Positions 31,670-39,887 of a stretch of DNA of 44,109 bases are shown in pieces (positions within the stretch are counted from its first letter, which is position 1; every line of letters begins with the position of its first letter). The stretch lies in the NCBI RefSeq assembly GCF_000725495.1, contig NZ_JNZD01000042.1, positions 1-44,109 of the forward strand. Reading direction: 5' to 3'. The DNA comes from Streptomyces aureus. GTDB lineage: Bacteria; Actinomycetota; Actinomycetes; Streptomycetales; Streptomycetaceae. The translations under genes and the position numbers were made by a program. The notes under the pieces are model-generated. The model had not been told where the DNA came from. It saw only the letters and a list, made by a program, of their open reading frames with translations, and did not search any database.

Positions 31670-32590
31670 GTGCAGGGGGTGCTGACGGGCTTCGCGGTCA
31701 TCGCCGTCGTCATCGGCGCCGGCTACGTCATCGGAAGGCGGGGGCATCTCGGGGACAACGGGCGAGAGGTGCTGACGAGGCTCGCCTTCCACGTGGCCTC
31801 ACCCGCGCTGCTGTTCACGACGCTCGCGGGGGCCGACCTGTCGGTCGTGTTCTCCAGCCGGCTGCTGGTCACCGCGATGAGCACGGCCGCCGCGGCCGGG
31901 GTGTTCGTCACGGTGGGGGTCCTGCGGGGCTGGGGCCTGGGCAGGACGACGATCGGCGCGCTCTGCTCCAGCTACGTCAACTCCGGCAACCTCGGCATCC
32001 CGATCGCCGTGTACGTGCTGGGCGACGCCTCGCTGGTGGCGCCCGTGCTGCTGTTCCAGCAGATCATGGTCACGCCGATCGCCCTGACCGTTCTGGACCT
32101 GTCGGGTGCGGGCGAGAAGGGGCCGCTGTGGCGGCGGCTGATGGCACCGCTGCGCAATCCCATCGCGGTCGGCTCCCTGAGCGGGGTCGCGGTCTCGGCC
32201 TCCGGTCTGACCGTTCCGGGTCCGATCCTGGAACCGCTCCGGCTGATCGGCGGCATGTCGGTGCCCGCGGTCCTGCTGGCCTTCGGGATCTCGCTGTGCG
32301 GCAGCGCCCTGCCGGGCCGCGGCTCGGACCGGGGCTCGGTCCTGCTGTCGGTCGTGCTGAAGGCCGTGGGGCAGCCGCTGGCCGCCTGGGCACTGGCCGT
32401 CGGCGTGTTCGGCCTCGGTGGCGCGCCGCTGCTGGACGTGGTGGTGACCTCGGCGCTGCCGGCCGCGCAGAACCTGTTCACCTACGCCTCCCGCTACCGG
32501 ACCGGCGAGTCCCTGGCCCGCGAGTCGATCCTGCTGTCGACGATCCTGGCCGTGCCGGTGCTCGTGGTGGTCGCGGCCCTGCTCGGGTGA
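31670..32590 (+). CDS. AEC-family (auxin efflux carrier-type) transporter
   Basis: A 306-residue membrane protein with about ten transmembrane helices in two inverted sets. Family features include VIGAGYVIGRRG at the start, SSYVNSGNLGIPIAVYVLGD in the first broken helix, and TSALPAAQNLFTYASRY near the second. AEC proteins carry organic anions or other small acids outward or inward; the substrate is unknown. GTG 31670 follows GGGAG at 31659-31663. It is divergent from the STAS gene and convergent with deoA, separated by a terminator. Confidence 0.85.
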   Translation: MQGVLTGFAVIAVVIGAGYVIGRRGHLGDNGREVLTRLAFHVASPALLFTTLAGADLSVVFSSRLLVTAMSTAAAAGVFVTVGVLRGWGLGRTTIGALCSSYVNSGNLGIPIAVYVLGDASLVAPVLLFQQIMVTPIALTVLDLSGAGEKGPLWRRLMAPLRNPIAVGSLSGVAVSASGLTVPGPILEPLRLIGGMSVPAVLLAFGISLCGSALPGRGSDRGSVLLSVVLKAVGQPLAAWALAVGVFGLGGAPLLDVVVTSALPAAQNLFTYASRYRTGESLARESILLSTILAVPVLVVVAALLG

Positions 32591-32596
32591 GACGCC

Positions 32597-32630
32597 GACG
32601 GGGACCGGCGCACAGGCGCCGGTCCCCGTC
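32597..32630. terminator. Bidirectional terminator between the AEC gene and deoA
   Basis: A perfect 15-base stem (32597-32611 with 32616-32630) with the tetraloop ACAG lies between the convergent stop codons at 32590 and 32647. Confidence 0.88.
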
Positions 32631-32646
32631 GTGGGCCGCGTCGGGA

Positions 32647-33930
32647 TCAGGCGATGCGGTCCAGGACGATCGGCGCGGCCTTGAAGTCCGTGCCGGCCGC
32701 GGCGATGTCGTACGAGCCCTCGACGGCCTGGAGGGCGTAGTCGAAGCGGTCCGGGGTGTCGGTGTGCAGGGTCAGCAGGGGCTGGCCCGCGGTCACCGTG
32801 TCACCCGGCTTGGCGTGCAGCTCGACACCGGCGCCGGCCTGCACCGGGTCCTCCTTGCGGGCGCGTCCGGCGCCCAGGCGCCAGGCGGCGATCCCGATGT
32901 CGTACGCGTCCAGGCGGGTCAGCACGCCGGAGGCCGGGGCGCTCACGACGTGGGTCTCGCGCGCGGTGGGCAGCGCGGCGTCCGGGTCACCGCCCTGGGC
33001 GGCGATCATGCGGCGCCACACGTCCATCGCGGAGCCGTCGGCAAGGGCCTTCGCCGGGTCGGCGTCCTTGATGCCGGCCGCGTCGAGCATCTCGCGCGCC
33101 AGGGCGACGGTGAGCTCGACGACGTCGGCGGGGCCGCCGCCGGCGAGGACCTCGACCGACTCGCGGACCTCCAGGGCGTTGCCCGCGGTCAGACCGAGCG
33201 GCGTGGACATGTCGGTGAGGAGCGCGACGGTCCGCACCCCGTGGTCGGTGCCGAGGCCCACCATGGTGGAGGCCAGCTCACGGGCGTCCTCGATGGTCTT
33301 CATGAAGGCGCCGGTGCCGACCTTCACGTCCAGGACCAGGGAGCCGGTGCCCTCGGCGATCTTCTTGGACATGATCGAGGAGGCGATGAGCGGGATCGCC
33401 TCGACGGTGCCGGTGACGTCACGGAGCGCGTAGAGCTTCTTGTCGGCCGGGGCGAGCCCGTCGCCGGCCGCGCAGATGACCGCGCCCGTGGTGTCGAGGA
33501 CGTGCAGCATCTCCTCGTTGGACAGCAGCGCGCGCCAGCCCGGGATGGACTCCAGCTTGTCCAGGGTGCCGCCGGTGTGGCCGAGGCCGCGCCCGGAGAG
33601 CTGGGGAACCGCGGCACCGCAGGCGGCGACGAGCGGGGCCAGCGGGAGGGTGATCTTGTCGCCGACGCCGCCGGTGGAGTGCTTGTCGGCGGTGGGACGG
33701 GACAGGGAGGAGAACTCCATGCGCTCGCCCGAGGCGATCATCGCGGCCGTCCAGCGGGCGATCTCACGGCGGTTCATGCCGTTGAGCAGGATCGCCATGT
33801 TGAGGGCGGCCATCTGGTAGTCGGCGACCTCGCCGCGGGTGTACGCGTCGATGACCCAGTCGATCTGCTGGTCGCTGAGTTCGGCGCGGTCCCGCTTGGT
33901 GCGGATGACGGAGACGGCGTCCATGGCCAT
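32647..33930 (-). CDS. deoA: Thymidine phosphorylase
   Basis: A 427-residue pyrimidine nucleoside phosphorylase cleaving thymidine and deoxyuridine to base and deoxyribose-1-phosphate. Signature segments: KHSTGGVGDK at 83-92 (phosphate loop), SGRGLGHTGGTLDKLE at 112-127 (the family signature), SSIMSKKIAEGTGSLVLDVK and the C-terminal barrel-sandwich domain (AGAGVELHAKPGDTVTAGQP). ATG 33930 follows GGAAGGA; ATG 33924 is the alternative. It lies 65 bases behind cdd, separated by a hairpin. Its product enters the deoC pathway after mutation to deoxyribose-5-phosphate. It is the last gene of the transporter operon. Confidence 0.95.
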   Translation of the reverse strand: MAMDAVSVIRTKRDRAELSDQQIDWVIDAYTRGEVADYQMAALNMAILLNGMNRREIARWTAAMIASGERMEFSSLSRPTADKHSTGGVGDKITLPLAPLVAACGAAVPQLSGRGLGHTGGTLDKLESIPGWRALLSNEEMLHVLDTTGAVICAAGDGLAPADKKLYALRDVTGTVEAIPLIASSIMSKKIAEGTGSLVLDVKVGTGAFMKTIEDARELASTMVGLGTDHGVRTVALLTDMSTPLGLTAGNALEVRESVEVLAGGGPADVVELTVALAREMLDAAGIKDADPAKALADGSAMDVWRRMIAAQGGDPDAALPTARETHVVSAPASGVLTRLDAYDIGIAAWRLGAGRARKEDPVQAGAGVELHAKPGDTVTAGQPLLTLHTDTPDRFDYALQAVEGSYDIAAAGTDFKAAPIVLDRIA

Positions 33931-33951
33931 GGAGTTCCTTCCGGAAGATGA

Positions 33952-33989
33952 GCGGCCCCTCCCCGGCGTCAGCCGGTCGGAGGGGCCGC
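33952..33989 (-). terminator. Intercistronic hairpin between cdd and deoA
   Basis: GCGGCCCCTCC (33952-33962) pairs with GGAGGGGCCGC (33979-33989), and an inner CCGGC-gtca-GCCGG extends the stem to 16 pairs with a 2-base bulge. It could attenuate or stabilise the mRNA and so lower deoA expression relative to the genes before it. Confidence 0.6.
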
Positions 33990-33995
33990 GGGGCA

Positions 33996-34409
33996 TTACT
34001 TGGTGAGATGGCCCGGCCCGAAGGCCTGCGGCAGCATCTCGGAGAGGGGCACGAGCCCCAGCGGGGTCTCCAGGATCAGCTCCGCCCCGCCGAACTCGAA
34101 CAGCAGCTGCCGGCAGCGTCCGCACGGGACGAGGATCTCGCCCTGCCCGTCGACGCACGTGAAGTGCGTCAGCCGGCCGCCTCCGGTGGCCCGCAGTTCG
34201 GAGACCAGACCGCACTCGGCGCACAGGCCGAGGCCGTAGGAGGCGTTCTCGACGTTGCAGCCGGAGACGATCCGGCCGTCGTCGACGCGGGCGGCGGCGC
34301 CGACCGGGAAGTCCGAGTAGGGGGCGTACGCGCGGGTCATCGCGGTACGGGCCACCTCCCGCAGTTCCTCCCAGTCGACCTCCGCGGCCTCCGCGCCGGC
34401 GGCTGTCAC
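33996..34409 (-). CDS. cdd: Cytidine deaminase
   Basis: A 137-residue tetrameric-type cytidine deaminase converting (deoxy)cytidine to (deoxy)uridine. Zinc ligands Cys63 with proton-shuttle Glu65 are in LCAECGLVSEL, and the second pair Cys96/Cys99 in VPCGRCRQLL. SDFPVGAAARVDDGRIVSGCNVE is the substrate-binding segment. GTG 34409 overlaps the upstream permease stop by four bases (GTGA), so translation is coupled to the transporter genes. Its product uridine/deoxyuridine feeds deoA-type phosphorolysis or uridine kinase. Confidence 0.95.
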   Translation of the reverse strand: MTAAGAEAAEVDWEELREVARTAMTRAYAPYSDFPVGAAARVDDGRIVSGCNVENASYGLGLCAECGLVSELRATGGGRLTHFTCVDGQGEILVPCGRCRQLLFEFGGAELILETPLGLVPLSEMLPQAFGPGHLTK

Positions 34410-35671
34410 TTGCCCTGTCCCTTCCGGTACGGCAGGCCGTCCGCCTTCGGCATGCGCAGGCGCTGCGCCGACAGCGAGAGGACGAGCAGGGTGATGACGT
34501 ACGGGGTGGCCGAGACGATCTGGGTCGGCACCTCGTTCGTGTTGGCGTACCAGAGAAAGACGAGGACGCCGATGACCAGGGTGACGGCGGCCGAGACGTA
34601 CTTCTTCTTGACCGCGAGCCAGATCGCGCCGATGGCGAGCAGGATGGCGCCGAGCAGCAGCAGGGCGTGGACGTTCTCGGAGCCGCCGCGCAGGTTGAGG
34701 CTGTCGGTGTAGCCGAACAGTCCGGCGCCGAGCGCGAGGCCGCCGGGCATCCAGTTGCCGAAGATCATCGCCGCGAGACCGATGTAACCGCGGCCGGCCG
34801 TCTGGCCCTCCAGGTAGAAGGGGTTGGCGACCAGGGAGAGGAAGACACCGCCGAGGCCGGCGAGACCACCGGAGATGATCACCGCGATGTACTTGTACTT
34901 GTAGACGTTCACGCCGAGCGACTCGGAGGCGATCGGGTTCTCGCCGCAGGACCGCAGCCGCAGGCCGAACGGGGTGCGCCACAGGATCCACCAGGTGCCG
35001 GGGATCAGGGCGATGGCGATCAGGGTCAGCCAGGAGACGTCGGTGACCAGGCCGCCGAGCAGGCCGGCGATGTCCGAGATGAAGAACCAGCCCTTGTTGT
35101 TCAGGGTGGTGAGCCAGTCGGACAGCCCTGGCACCGTGAACTGGCCGAGGGAGTCGACCGGCGGGGACTGCTTGGCCGAGCCGCCCTGGTGGCCCACGAA
35201 GGCGATCGGCGAGAGGTAGCGGGTGATGCCGAGCGCGAGGATGTTGATGGCCACACCGGAGACGATGTGGTTGACGTTGAAGGTGACCGTGATGATCGCG
35301 TGCAGCAGGCCGCCGAGGGCGCCGCCGATGATGCCGATCACGACACCGGTCCACGGACCCCACTGGTAGCCGGCCCAGGCGCCGAACCAGGTGCCGAGGA
35401 TCATCATGCCCTCGAGGCCGATGTTGACGACGCCGGAGCGCTCGGCCCACAGACCGCCGAGACCGGCGAGGCCGATCGGGACGGCCAGTTCGAGCGCGGT
35501 CGACATCTGGCTGACGTTGGTGATGCCGTCGGCGCCCGTGATGATGCGGACGATCGAGGTCAGCGCCAGGGCGCCGGCGATCACCAGCAGGAGGACGGGG
35601 AGCGACATACGGCGTCCGCCGGGAGCCGCGGGCTGTGCCGTCGGCTGGTTGACGTCGGTTGCGGTGGTCAT
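34406..35671 (-). CDS. Nucleoside ABC transporter permease 2
   Basis: A 421-residue permease of the BPD_transp_2 (LivH/RbsC/NupQ-like) family. There are ten or so hydrophobic helices after a 20-residue Pro/Ala-rich start. Family core AVPIGLAGLGGLWAERSGVV then NIGLEGMMILGTW is the characteristic region of BMP-type nucleoside transporters. FNVNHIVSGVAINILALGITR and RSCGENPIASESLGVN follow. An extra hydrophobic stretch at the C-terminus (VSAAVTLVIGVLVFLWYA) precedes TPYVITLLVLSL. ATG 35671 overlaps the upstream permease stop and the 3' end overlaps cdd: a tight operon. Confidence 0.92.
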   Translation of the reverse strand: MTTATDVNQPTAQPAAPGGRRMSLPVLLLVIAGALALTSIVRIITGADGITNVSQMSTALELAVPIGLAGLGGLWAERSGVVNIGLEGMMILGTWFGAWAGYQWGPWTGVVIGIIGGALGGLLHAIITVTFNVNHIVSGVAINILALGITRYLSPIAFVGHQGGSAKQSPPVDSLGQFTVPGLSDWLTTLNNKGWFFISDIAGLLGGLVTDVSWLTLIAIALIPGTWWILWRTPFGLRLRSCGENPIASESLGVNVYKYKYIAVIISGGLAGLGGVFLSLVANPFYLEGQTAGRGYIGLAAMIFGNWMPGGLALGAGLFGYTDSLNLRGGSENVHALLLLGAILLAIGAIWLAVKKKYVSAAVTLVIGVLVFLWYANTNEVPTQIVSATPYVITLLVLSLSAQRLRMPKADGLPYRKGQGK

Positions 35672-36792
35672 CGGCCCGCCACCTCCTTGTCGGTGTTGTC
35701 GTTGCCGCCGAGGACGTTGCCCGCGGCGAGTTCGGCGCCCACGCGGCGCTGCTGGCGGCGCAGACCCCACTCGCGCACGGATTCGTACGAGACCACGACC
35801 GCGATCACGATCAGGCCCTGCATGATGACCGCGATCTCCTTGTCGTACCCGTGGAAGTCGAGCTCGGGCGAGGCCTTGTCGAGCCAGGCCCACAGCAGCG
35901 ACGCGAAGGCGATGCCGACGGGGCTGTTGCGGCCGAGGAGCGCGATACCGATACCGAGGAAGCCGATGCCGGTGGGGAAGTTCAGGCTGTAGGTGTGGGT
36001 GTCGCCGAGCAGGATCGGCAGACCCGCGAGACCGGCGATGCCACCGGAGAGCAGCATCGCGGTCAGCACCATGCGCTTGGGGTCGACACCGCTGGCCGCG
36101 GCGGCGGACTCGGAGGCGCCGGAGGCGCGCAGGTCGAAGCCGAAGCGGGTGCGGTTGAGGACGATCCAGTAGCCGATGCCGAGGACCACGGCGAGGATGA
36201 CCAGGCCGTAGATCTCGCCCGCGTCGCCCATGTTGAAGCCGGGGATCCAGCCGGACTTGTGCATCTCGCCGGTGGTGTTGTTGTTGCCGAGCTTGACGCC
36301 GAAGACGTCGGGCAGCCACAGATAGGCGATGACGGAGGTCGCGATCGCGTTCAGCATGATCGTCGCGACGACCTCGCTGACCCCTCGGGTGACCTTGAGG
36401 ACACCGGCGATACCGGCCCAGAAGGCACCGGTGCAGATCGCGGTGATCATCAGCAGCGGGACCTGGAGCGCGGCCGGCAGCGCGACGTGCGCGCCGACGA
36501 TCGCGGCCATCATGGCGGCGAGCTGGTACTGGCCGTCGACACCGATGTTGAACAGGTTCATCCGGAAGCCGATGGCCACCGCCAGCGCCGCGATGTAGTA
36601 CAGCGAGGCCTGGTTGATGATCAGGACCTGGATGTCGGAGTACGTCGCCTGCTGGAACATGATCGTGTACGGCTCGATCGGGCTCTTGCCCGAGGCGAGC
36701 AGCACGATCGAGGTCAGCGCCACGGCGACGACGAGCGCGATGACCGGACCGGCCACCGCCAGGAGCAGGCGCTCCTTGTCGAACTTCTTCAT
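35668..36792 (-). CDS. Nucleoside ABC transporter permease 1
   Basis: A 374-residue permease of the same BPD_transp_2 family (NupP-like). About nine helices; the conserved core is AIGFRMNLFNIGVDGQYQLA, with TRGVSEVVATIMLNAIA and RASGASESAAAASGVDPKRM in the loops. It would pair with permease 2 as a heterodimer. ATG 36792 overlaps the ATPase stop by one base (TGATG) and its 3' end overlaps the next gene by four (ATGA). No ribosome site is needed if translation is coupled. Substrate assignment as nucleosides comes from the BMP partners and the deaminase/phosphorylase genes in the operon. Confidence 0.92.
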   Translation of the reverse strand: MKKFDKERLLLAVAGPVIALVVAVALTSIVLLASGKSPIEPYTIMFQQATYSDIQVLIINQASLYYIAALAVAIGFRMNLFNIGVDGQYQLAAMMAAIVGAHVALPAALQVPLLMITAICTGAFWAGIAGVLKVTRGVSEVVATIMLNAIATSVIAYLWLPDVFGVKLGNNNTTGEMHKSGWIPGFNMGDAGEIYGLVILAVVLGIGYWIVLNRTRFGFDLRASGASESAAAASGVDPKRMVLTAMLLSGGIAGLAGLPILLGDTHTYSLNFPTGIGFLGIGIALLGRNSPVGIAFASLLWAWLDKASPELDFHGYDKEIAVIMQGLIVIAVVVSYESVREWGLRRQQRRVGAELAAGNVLGGNDNTDKEVAGR

Positions 36793-38486
36793 CAGCGGGC
36801 CTCGTCTTCCGGGGCGTCCGGCGCCGGGTTCTCGGCGGGCTCTTCGAGCTCGGCCGCTTCGGCCAGCTCCTCGTTCTCCAGGTGTCCGGAGGCGGCACCG
36901 GTCATGGCCGAGCCGAGTTCCTCCGGGGTGATGGTGGCCGGGTCCGCGTCCGCGACCAGCTTGCCGTTGAAGATCACCCGGAGCGTGTCGGACAGGCCGA
37001 TGAGCTCGTCCAGGTCCGCGGAGATCAGCAGGACGGCGAGTCCCTCGCGGCGCGCCGCGCGGATCTGGTCCCAGATCTGCGCCTGCGCGCCGACGTCCAC
37101 ACCACGGGTGGGGTGGGCGGCGATCAGGAACTTCGGCTCGTGGCTCATCTCGCGGCCGACGATCAGCTTCTGCTGGTTGCCGCCGGACAGGGAGGCCGCG
37201 GTGACGTCGATGCCGGGGGTGCGCACGTCGTACTGCTCGACGATGCGGCGGGTGTCCTGCTGGGCGCCCTTGATGTCGATCCAGAAGCCCTTGGCGTTGG
37301 GCTTCTCGGTGACGTGGCCGAGGATGCGGTTCTCCCAGAGGGGGGCCTCCAGGAGCAGGCCGTGGCGGTGGCGGTCCTCGGGGATGTAGCCGATGCCGCC
37401 CTCGCGGCGCTTGCGCGTGGACATCCCGGTGATGTCCTCGCCCAGGAAGCGGACGGCACCGGAGTCGGCCGCCTTCAGGCCGATCAGCGCGTCGATGAGC
37501 TCGGTCTGGCCGTTGCCCTCGACTCCCGCGATGCCCATGACCTCACCGGCGTGGATGGTGAAGGAGACGTGGTCGAGGACGAGCCGTACGGCGCCGCGCT
37601 CCACCTCGTCCATGAGCAGGGCCGCGGAGCCCTTGCCCATCGACACCGAGCCCTTGGCGAAGACGACCAGGTCCTCGACCTCGATCACGGCCTGGTCGGT
37701 GACCGTCGACTCGGAGGTCTCGGGCGTGGGCAGTTCGCTGCCGACCATCAGCTCGGCGAGCTGACGCGGGGTCGTCTCGGACGGAACGGCGGTGCCGACC
37801 GTCGTACCGCGCCGGATGACCGTGATGTCGTCGGCGACGGAGAGGACCTCGCCGAGCTTGTGCGAGATGAAGATGACCGACAGGCCCTCGGCCTTGAGCT
37901 CGCGGAGGTTGTCGAAGAGCGCGTCGACCTCCTGCGGCACGAGGACGGCGGTGGGCTCGTCGAGGATCAGGATGCGGGCACCGCGGAAGAGGACCTTGAG
38001 GATCTCCACGCGCTGCCGCTCGGCGACGCCGAGCTCCTCGACCAGGACGTCGGGGCGGACCCCGAGGCCGTAGCGGTCGGAGATCTCGATGATCTTGCGG
38101 CGGGCCTTGGCGCCGATCCCGTACAGCTTCTCGCTGCCGAGGGTGACGTTCTCCAGGACGGTGAGGTTGTCGGCCAGCATGAAGTGCTGGTGGACCATGC
38201 CGATGCCGCGGGCGATGGCGTCACCGGGCGACGAGAAGCTGACCTGTTCGCCGTCGACGGCGATGGTGCCCTCGTCCGGCTTCTGCATGCCGTAGAGAAT
38301 CTTCATCAGCGTCGACTTGCCGGCGCCGTTCTCGCCGACGAGGGCGTGCACGGTGCCCTTGCGGACGCTGAGGTGGATGTCGTGGTTGGCCACGACGCCG
38401 GGGAATCGCTTCGTGATCCCGGCGAGTTCGACAGCGGTCGTCTGACCGTCGACCGCGCCGGCCGGAGGGCTGCTGGACGCGTTGAT
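36792..38486 (-). CDS. Nucleoside ABC transporter ATPase (two ABC domains), non-canonical start
   Basis: A fused two-domain ATPase of the RbsA/NupO/YufO type, 564 residues if begun at 38486. Domain 1: Walker A GENGAGKST (about 51-59), signature region ELGVAERQRVEIL, Walker B LILDEPTAVL. Domain 2: degenerate Walker A GVEGNGQTELI, intact signature SLSGGNQQKLIVGRE, Walker B-like LIAAHPTRG. The frame is open back to a TAG inside the palindrome at 38517-38528, but no ATG, GTG or TTG occurs before GTG 38393, which would delete the first strand (VELAGITKRFPGV). AGGAGAG (38493-38499) lies 6 bases before an ATC at 38486, taken here as the start. Confidence 0.85.
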   Translation of the reverse strand: MNASSSPPAGAVDGQTTAVELAGITKRFPGVVANHDIHLSVRKGTVHALVGENGAGKSTLMKILYGMQKPDEGTIAVDGEQVSFSSPGDAIARGIGMVHQHFMLADNLTVLENVTLGSEKLYGIGAKARRKIIEISDRYGLGVRPDVLVEELGVAERQRVEILKVLFRGARILILDEPTAVLVPQEVDALFDNLRELKAEGLSVIFISHKLGEVLSVADDITVIRRGTTVGTAVPSETTPRQLAELMVGSELPTPETSESTVTDQAVIEVEDLVVFAKGSVSMGKGSAALLMDEVERGAVRLVLDHVSFTIHAGEVMGIAGVEGNGQTELIDALIGLKAADSGAVRFLGEDITGMSTRKRREGGIGYIPEDRHRHGLLLEAPLWENRILGHVTEKPNAKGFWIDIKGAQQDTRRIVEQYDVRTPGIDVTAASLSGGNQQKLIVGREMSHEPKFLIAAHPTRGVDVGAQAQIWDQIRAARREGLAVLLISADLDELIGLSDTLRVIFNGKLVADADPATITPEELGSAMTGAASGHLENEELAEAAELEEPAENPAPDAPEDEAR

Positions 38487-38516
38487 GGCGCACTCTCCTG
38501 AGGGAAAGGGGGTCGT

Positions 38517-38528
38517 CTACGCGCGTAG
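38517..38528 (-). promoter_or_regulatory. Palindromic operator CTACGCGCGTAG upstream of the ABC operon (site 4)
   Basis: A perfect copy of the 12-base palindrome 30 bases before the proposed start of the ABC ATPase. A TTGCCG (38537-38542, minus strand) to TAGACG (38514-38519) pair with a 17-base spacer would place the -10 over the end of the palindrome. Confidence 0.75.
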
Positions 38529-38567
38529 CGCCCCTACGGCAACGAAAGAGGTCACGTGTCGCGAGAA

Positions 38568-38600
38568 CGGGATACGGGGAGCCAGGCTCCTCGTATCCCG
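38568..38600 (-). terminator. Terminator after BMP lipoprotein 1
   Basis: CGGGATACGGGGAGC (38568-38582) pairs with GCTCCTCGTATCCCG (38586-38600), 15 pairs with one G-U and a 3-base loop. It lies 130 bases past the lipoprotein stop and just before the ABC operon promoter. A separate small dyad GTAACC-CCGC-GGTTAC (38611-38626) lies beside it. Confidence 0.7.
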
Positions 38601-38729
38601 TCGAGCGGACGTAACCCCGCGGTTACCAAGCGACCCCGGGGCAGAACAGGCGCCGCTCCGTGCCGGCCGGCACTGGAACTCGCCCGAACTTCCCCGGGAC
38701 CGCATTGGCTGCTCCTGAGGTAACTCTCG

Positions 38730-39782
38730 TCAGCTGGTCTTGACCTTGATCGCACCGCTGATGATCTTCTCCTGGGCGGCCTTGACGGCGTCCTGGATCG
38801 CGGTGTTGTTCTTGAAGGCCGGGTTGGAGTCGGCCAGGCCGACCTCACCGGACTTCAGATCGCCCCGAACGATACCGCTCTCGGGCTTACCGTCCTCGAC
38901 CGACTTCGCCAGGGTGTAGACCGCCTTGGCGACATCCTTGGTCGCGGAGGTCAGGATCGAGTCCTTGTACTTGGCCAGCGCCTCCTGGAGGTACTGGTCC
39001 GAGTCGACGCCGATCGCGAGGACCTTCTTGGTGGAAGCGGCCTCGATGACGCCCTGACCGGAGAGACCGGCTGCGGCGTAGACGACGTCGGCCTTCTTCT
39101 CGATCTGGCCCTCGGCGGCGGCCTTGCCCTTGTCGGGGCTGGAGAAGCCACCCTCCTGGGCCGTCTGGGTGAGGTACTGCGAGAGGACCTTGACGCCGGG
39201 CTTGGTGTCCTTGACGCCCTGCTCGAAGCCCGCGGCGAACTTGTGGATCAGCGGGACGTCCACACCACCGATGAAGCCGACCGTGTCGGTCTTCGTGGCC
39301 TTGGCGGCCGCGACACCGGCGAGGTAGGAGGCCTCCTGCTCGGAGAAGACGAGGTCCGCGACGTTCTTCGCCTCGACGGAGGAGTCGTCGACGATGCCGA
39401 ACGTGGTCTTCGGGAACTTCGCGGCGGCGGCCTTGACGGCCGGGCCGTAGGCGAAGCCGACGCCGATGACCGGGTTGAAGCCCTGCTTGGCCAGCGAGAC
39501 CAGGCGCTGCTCCTTGTCCGCGTCCGTCTCGCCGTCGGTGGGCTCGACGTCGGCGGTGTCGTACTTGAACTCGCCCTGGGCCTTCTTCAGGCCCTCGTAC
39601 GCGGCGTCGTTGAAGGACTGGTCGCCCTTGCCGCCGACGTCGTACGCGAGCGCGAGGCCCTTGTGGCCGTCCTTGGAGTCCGAGGAGGACGAGGAGGTCG
39701 AGGTGCCGCCACAGGCGGACAGAGCGAGGGCGAGAGAGGCGGTCGCAGTGCCTGCGAGCGCGATGCGGGTAACCCGGCGCAT
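38730..39782 (-). CDS. BMP-family nucleoside-binding lipoprotein 1
   Basis: A 350-residue substrate-binding lipoprotein of the BMP/PnrA/Med family. Signal peptide with lipobox LSACGG (lipidated Cys at about 24) and a Ser-rich linker. Family motifs are AYDVGGKGDQSFNDAAYEGL, VIGVGFAYGPAV, GFIGGVDVPLIHKFAAGFEQG, VYAAAGLSGQGV and AIGVDSDQY. PnrA-type proteins bind purine and pyrimidine nucleosides for ABC import, in line with the adjacent permease and ATPase genes. ATG 39782 follows AGGAG 8 bases upstream. It is transcribed separately from the ABC operon, with its own palindrome upstream and a terminator downstream. Confidence 0.95.
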   Translation of the reverse strand: MRRVTRIALAGTATASLALALSACGGTSTSSSSSDSKDGHKGLALAYDVGGKGDQSFNDAAYEGLKKAQGEFKYDTADVEPTDGETDADKEQRLVSLAKQGFNPVIGVGFAYGPAVKAAAAKFPKTTFGIVDDSSVEAKNVADLVFSEQEASYLAGVAAAKATKTDTVGFIGGVDVPLIHKFAAGFEQGVKDTKPGVKVLSQYLTQTAQEGGFSSPDKGKAAAEGQIEKKADVVYAAAGLSGQGVIEAASTKKVLAIGVDSDQYLQEALAKYKDSILTSATKDVAKAVYTLAKSVEDGKPESGIVRGDLKSGEVGLADSNPAFKNNTAIQDAVKAAQEKIISGAIKVKTS

Positions 39783-39840
39783 TACATGTGCTCCTGTCGT
39801 ACAGCGCCCGACGGTTCAGCTTCGGCGCTGGCTTCGCCGC

Positions 39841-39856
39841 AGATTAACGCGCGTAG
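39841..39856 (-). promoter_or_regulatory. Palindrome variant CTACGCGCGTTA and -10 upstream of BMP lipoprotein 1 (site 5)
   Basis: CTACGCGCGTTA (39845-39856, minus strand) matches the operator at 10 of 12 positions. Its last bases form the start of a -10-like TAATCT (39841-39846). The same arrangement, with surrounding GGTCTACGCGCGTTAAT, recurs before lipoprotein 2. Confidence 0.65.
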
Positions 39857-39887
39857 ACCAACTAGAAAACCCCTTCTGTCCACCTTG

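Noticed and set aside
31324..33951. A long plus-strand frame over the AEC and deoA genes
   Set aside because: It runs out of frame with the AEC gene and antisense to deoA, and has no coding signature.
34324..34335. GTACGCGCGGGT inside cdd as another palindrome copy
   Set aside because: It lies in coding sequence, lacks the CTA/TAG flanks and is explained by codon usage.
38221..38493. A GTG-initiated frame beginning inside the ribosome site of the ABC ATPase
   Set aside because: Its translation is Arg-rich and overlaps the ATPase in another frame. It cannot supply the ATPase N-terminus without a frameshift.
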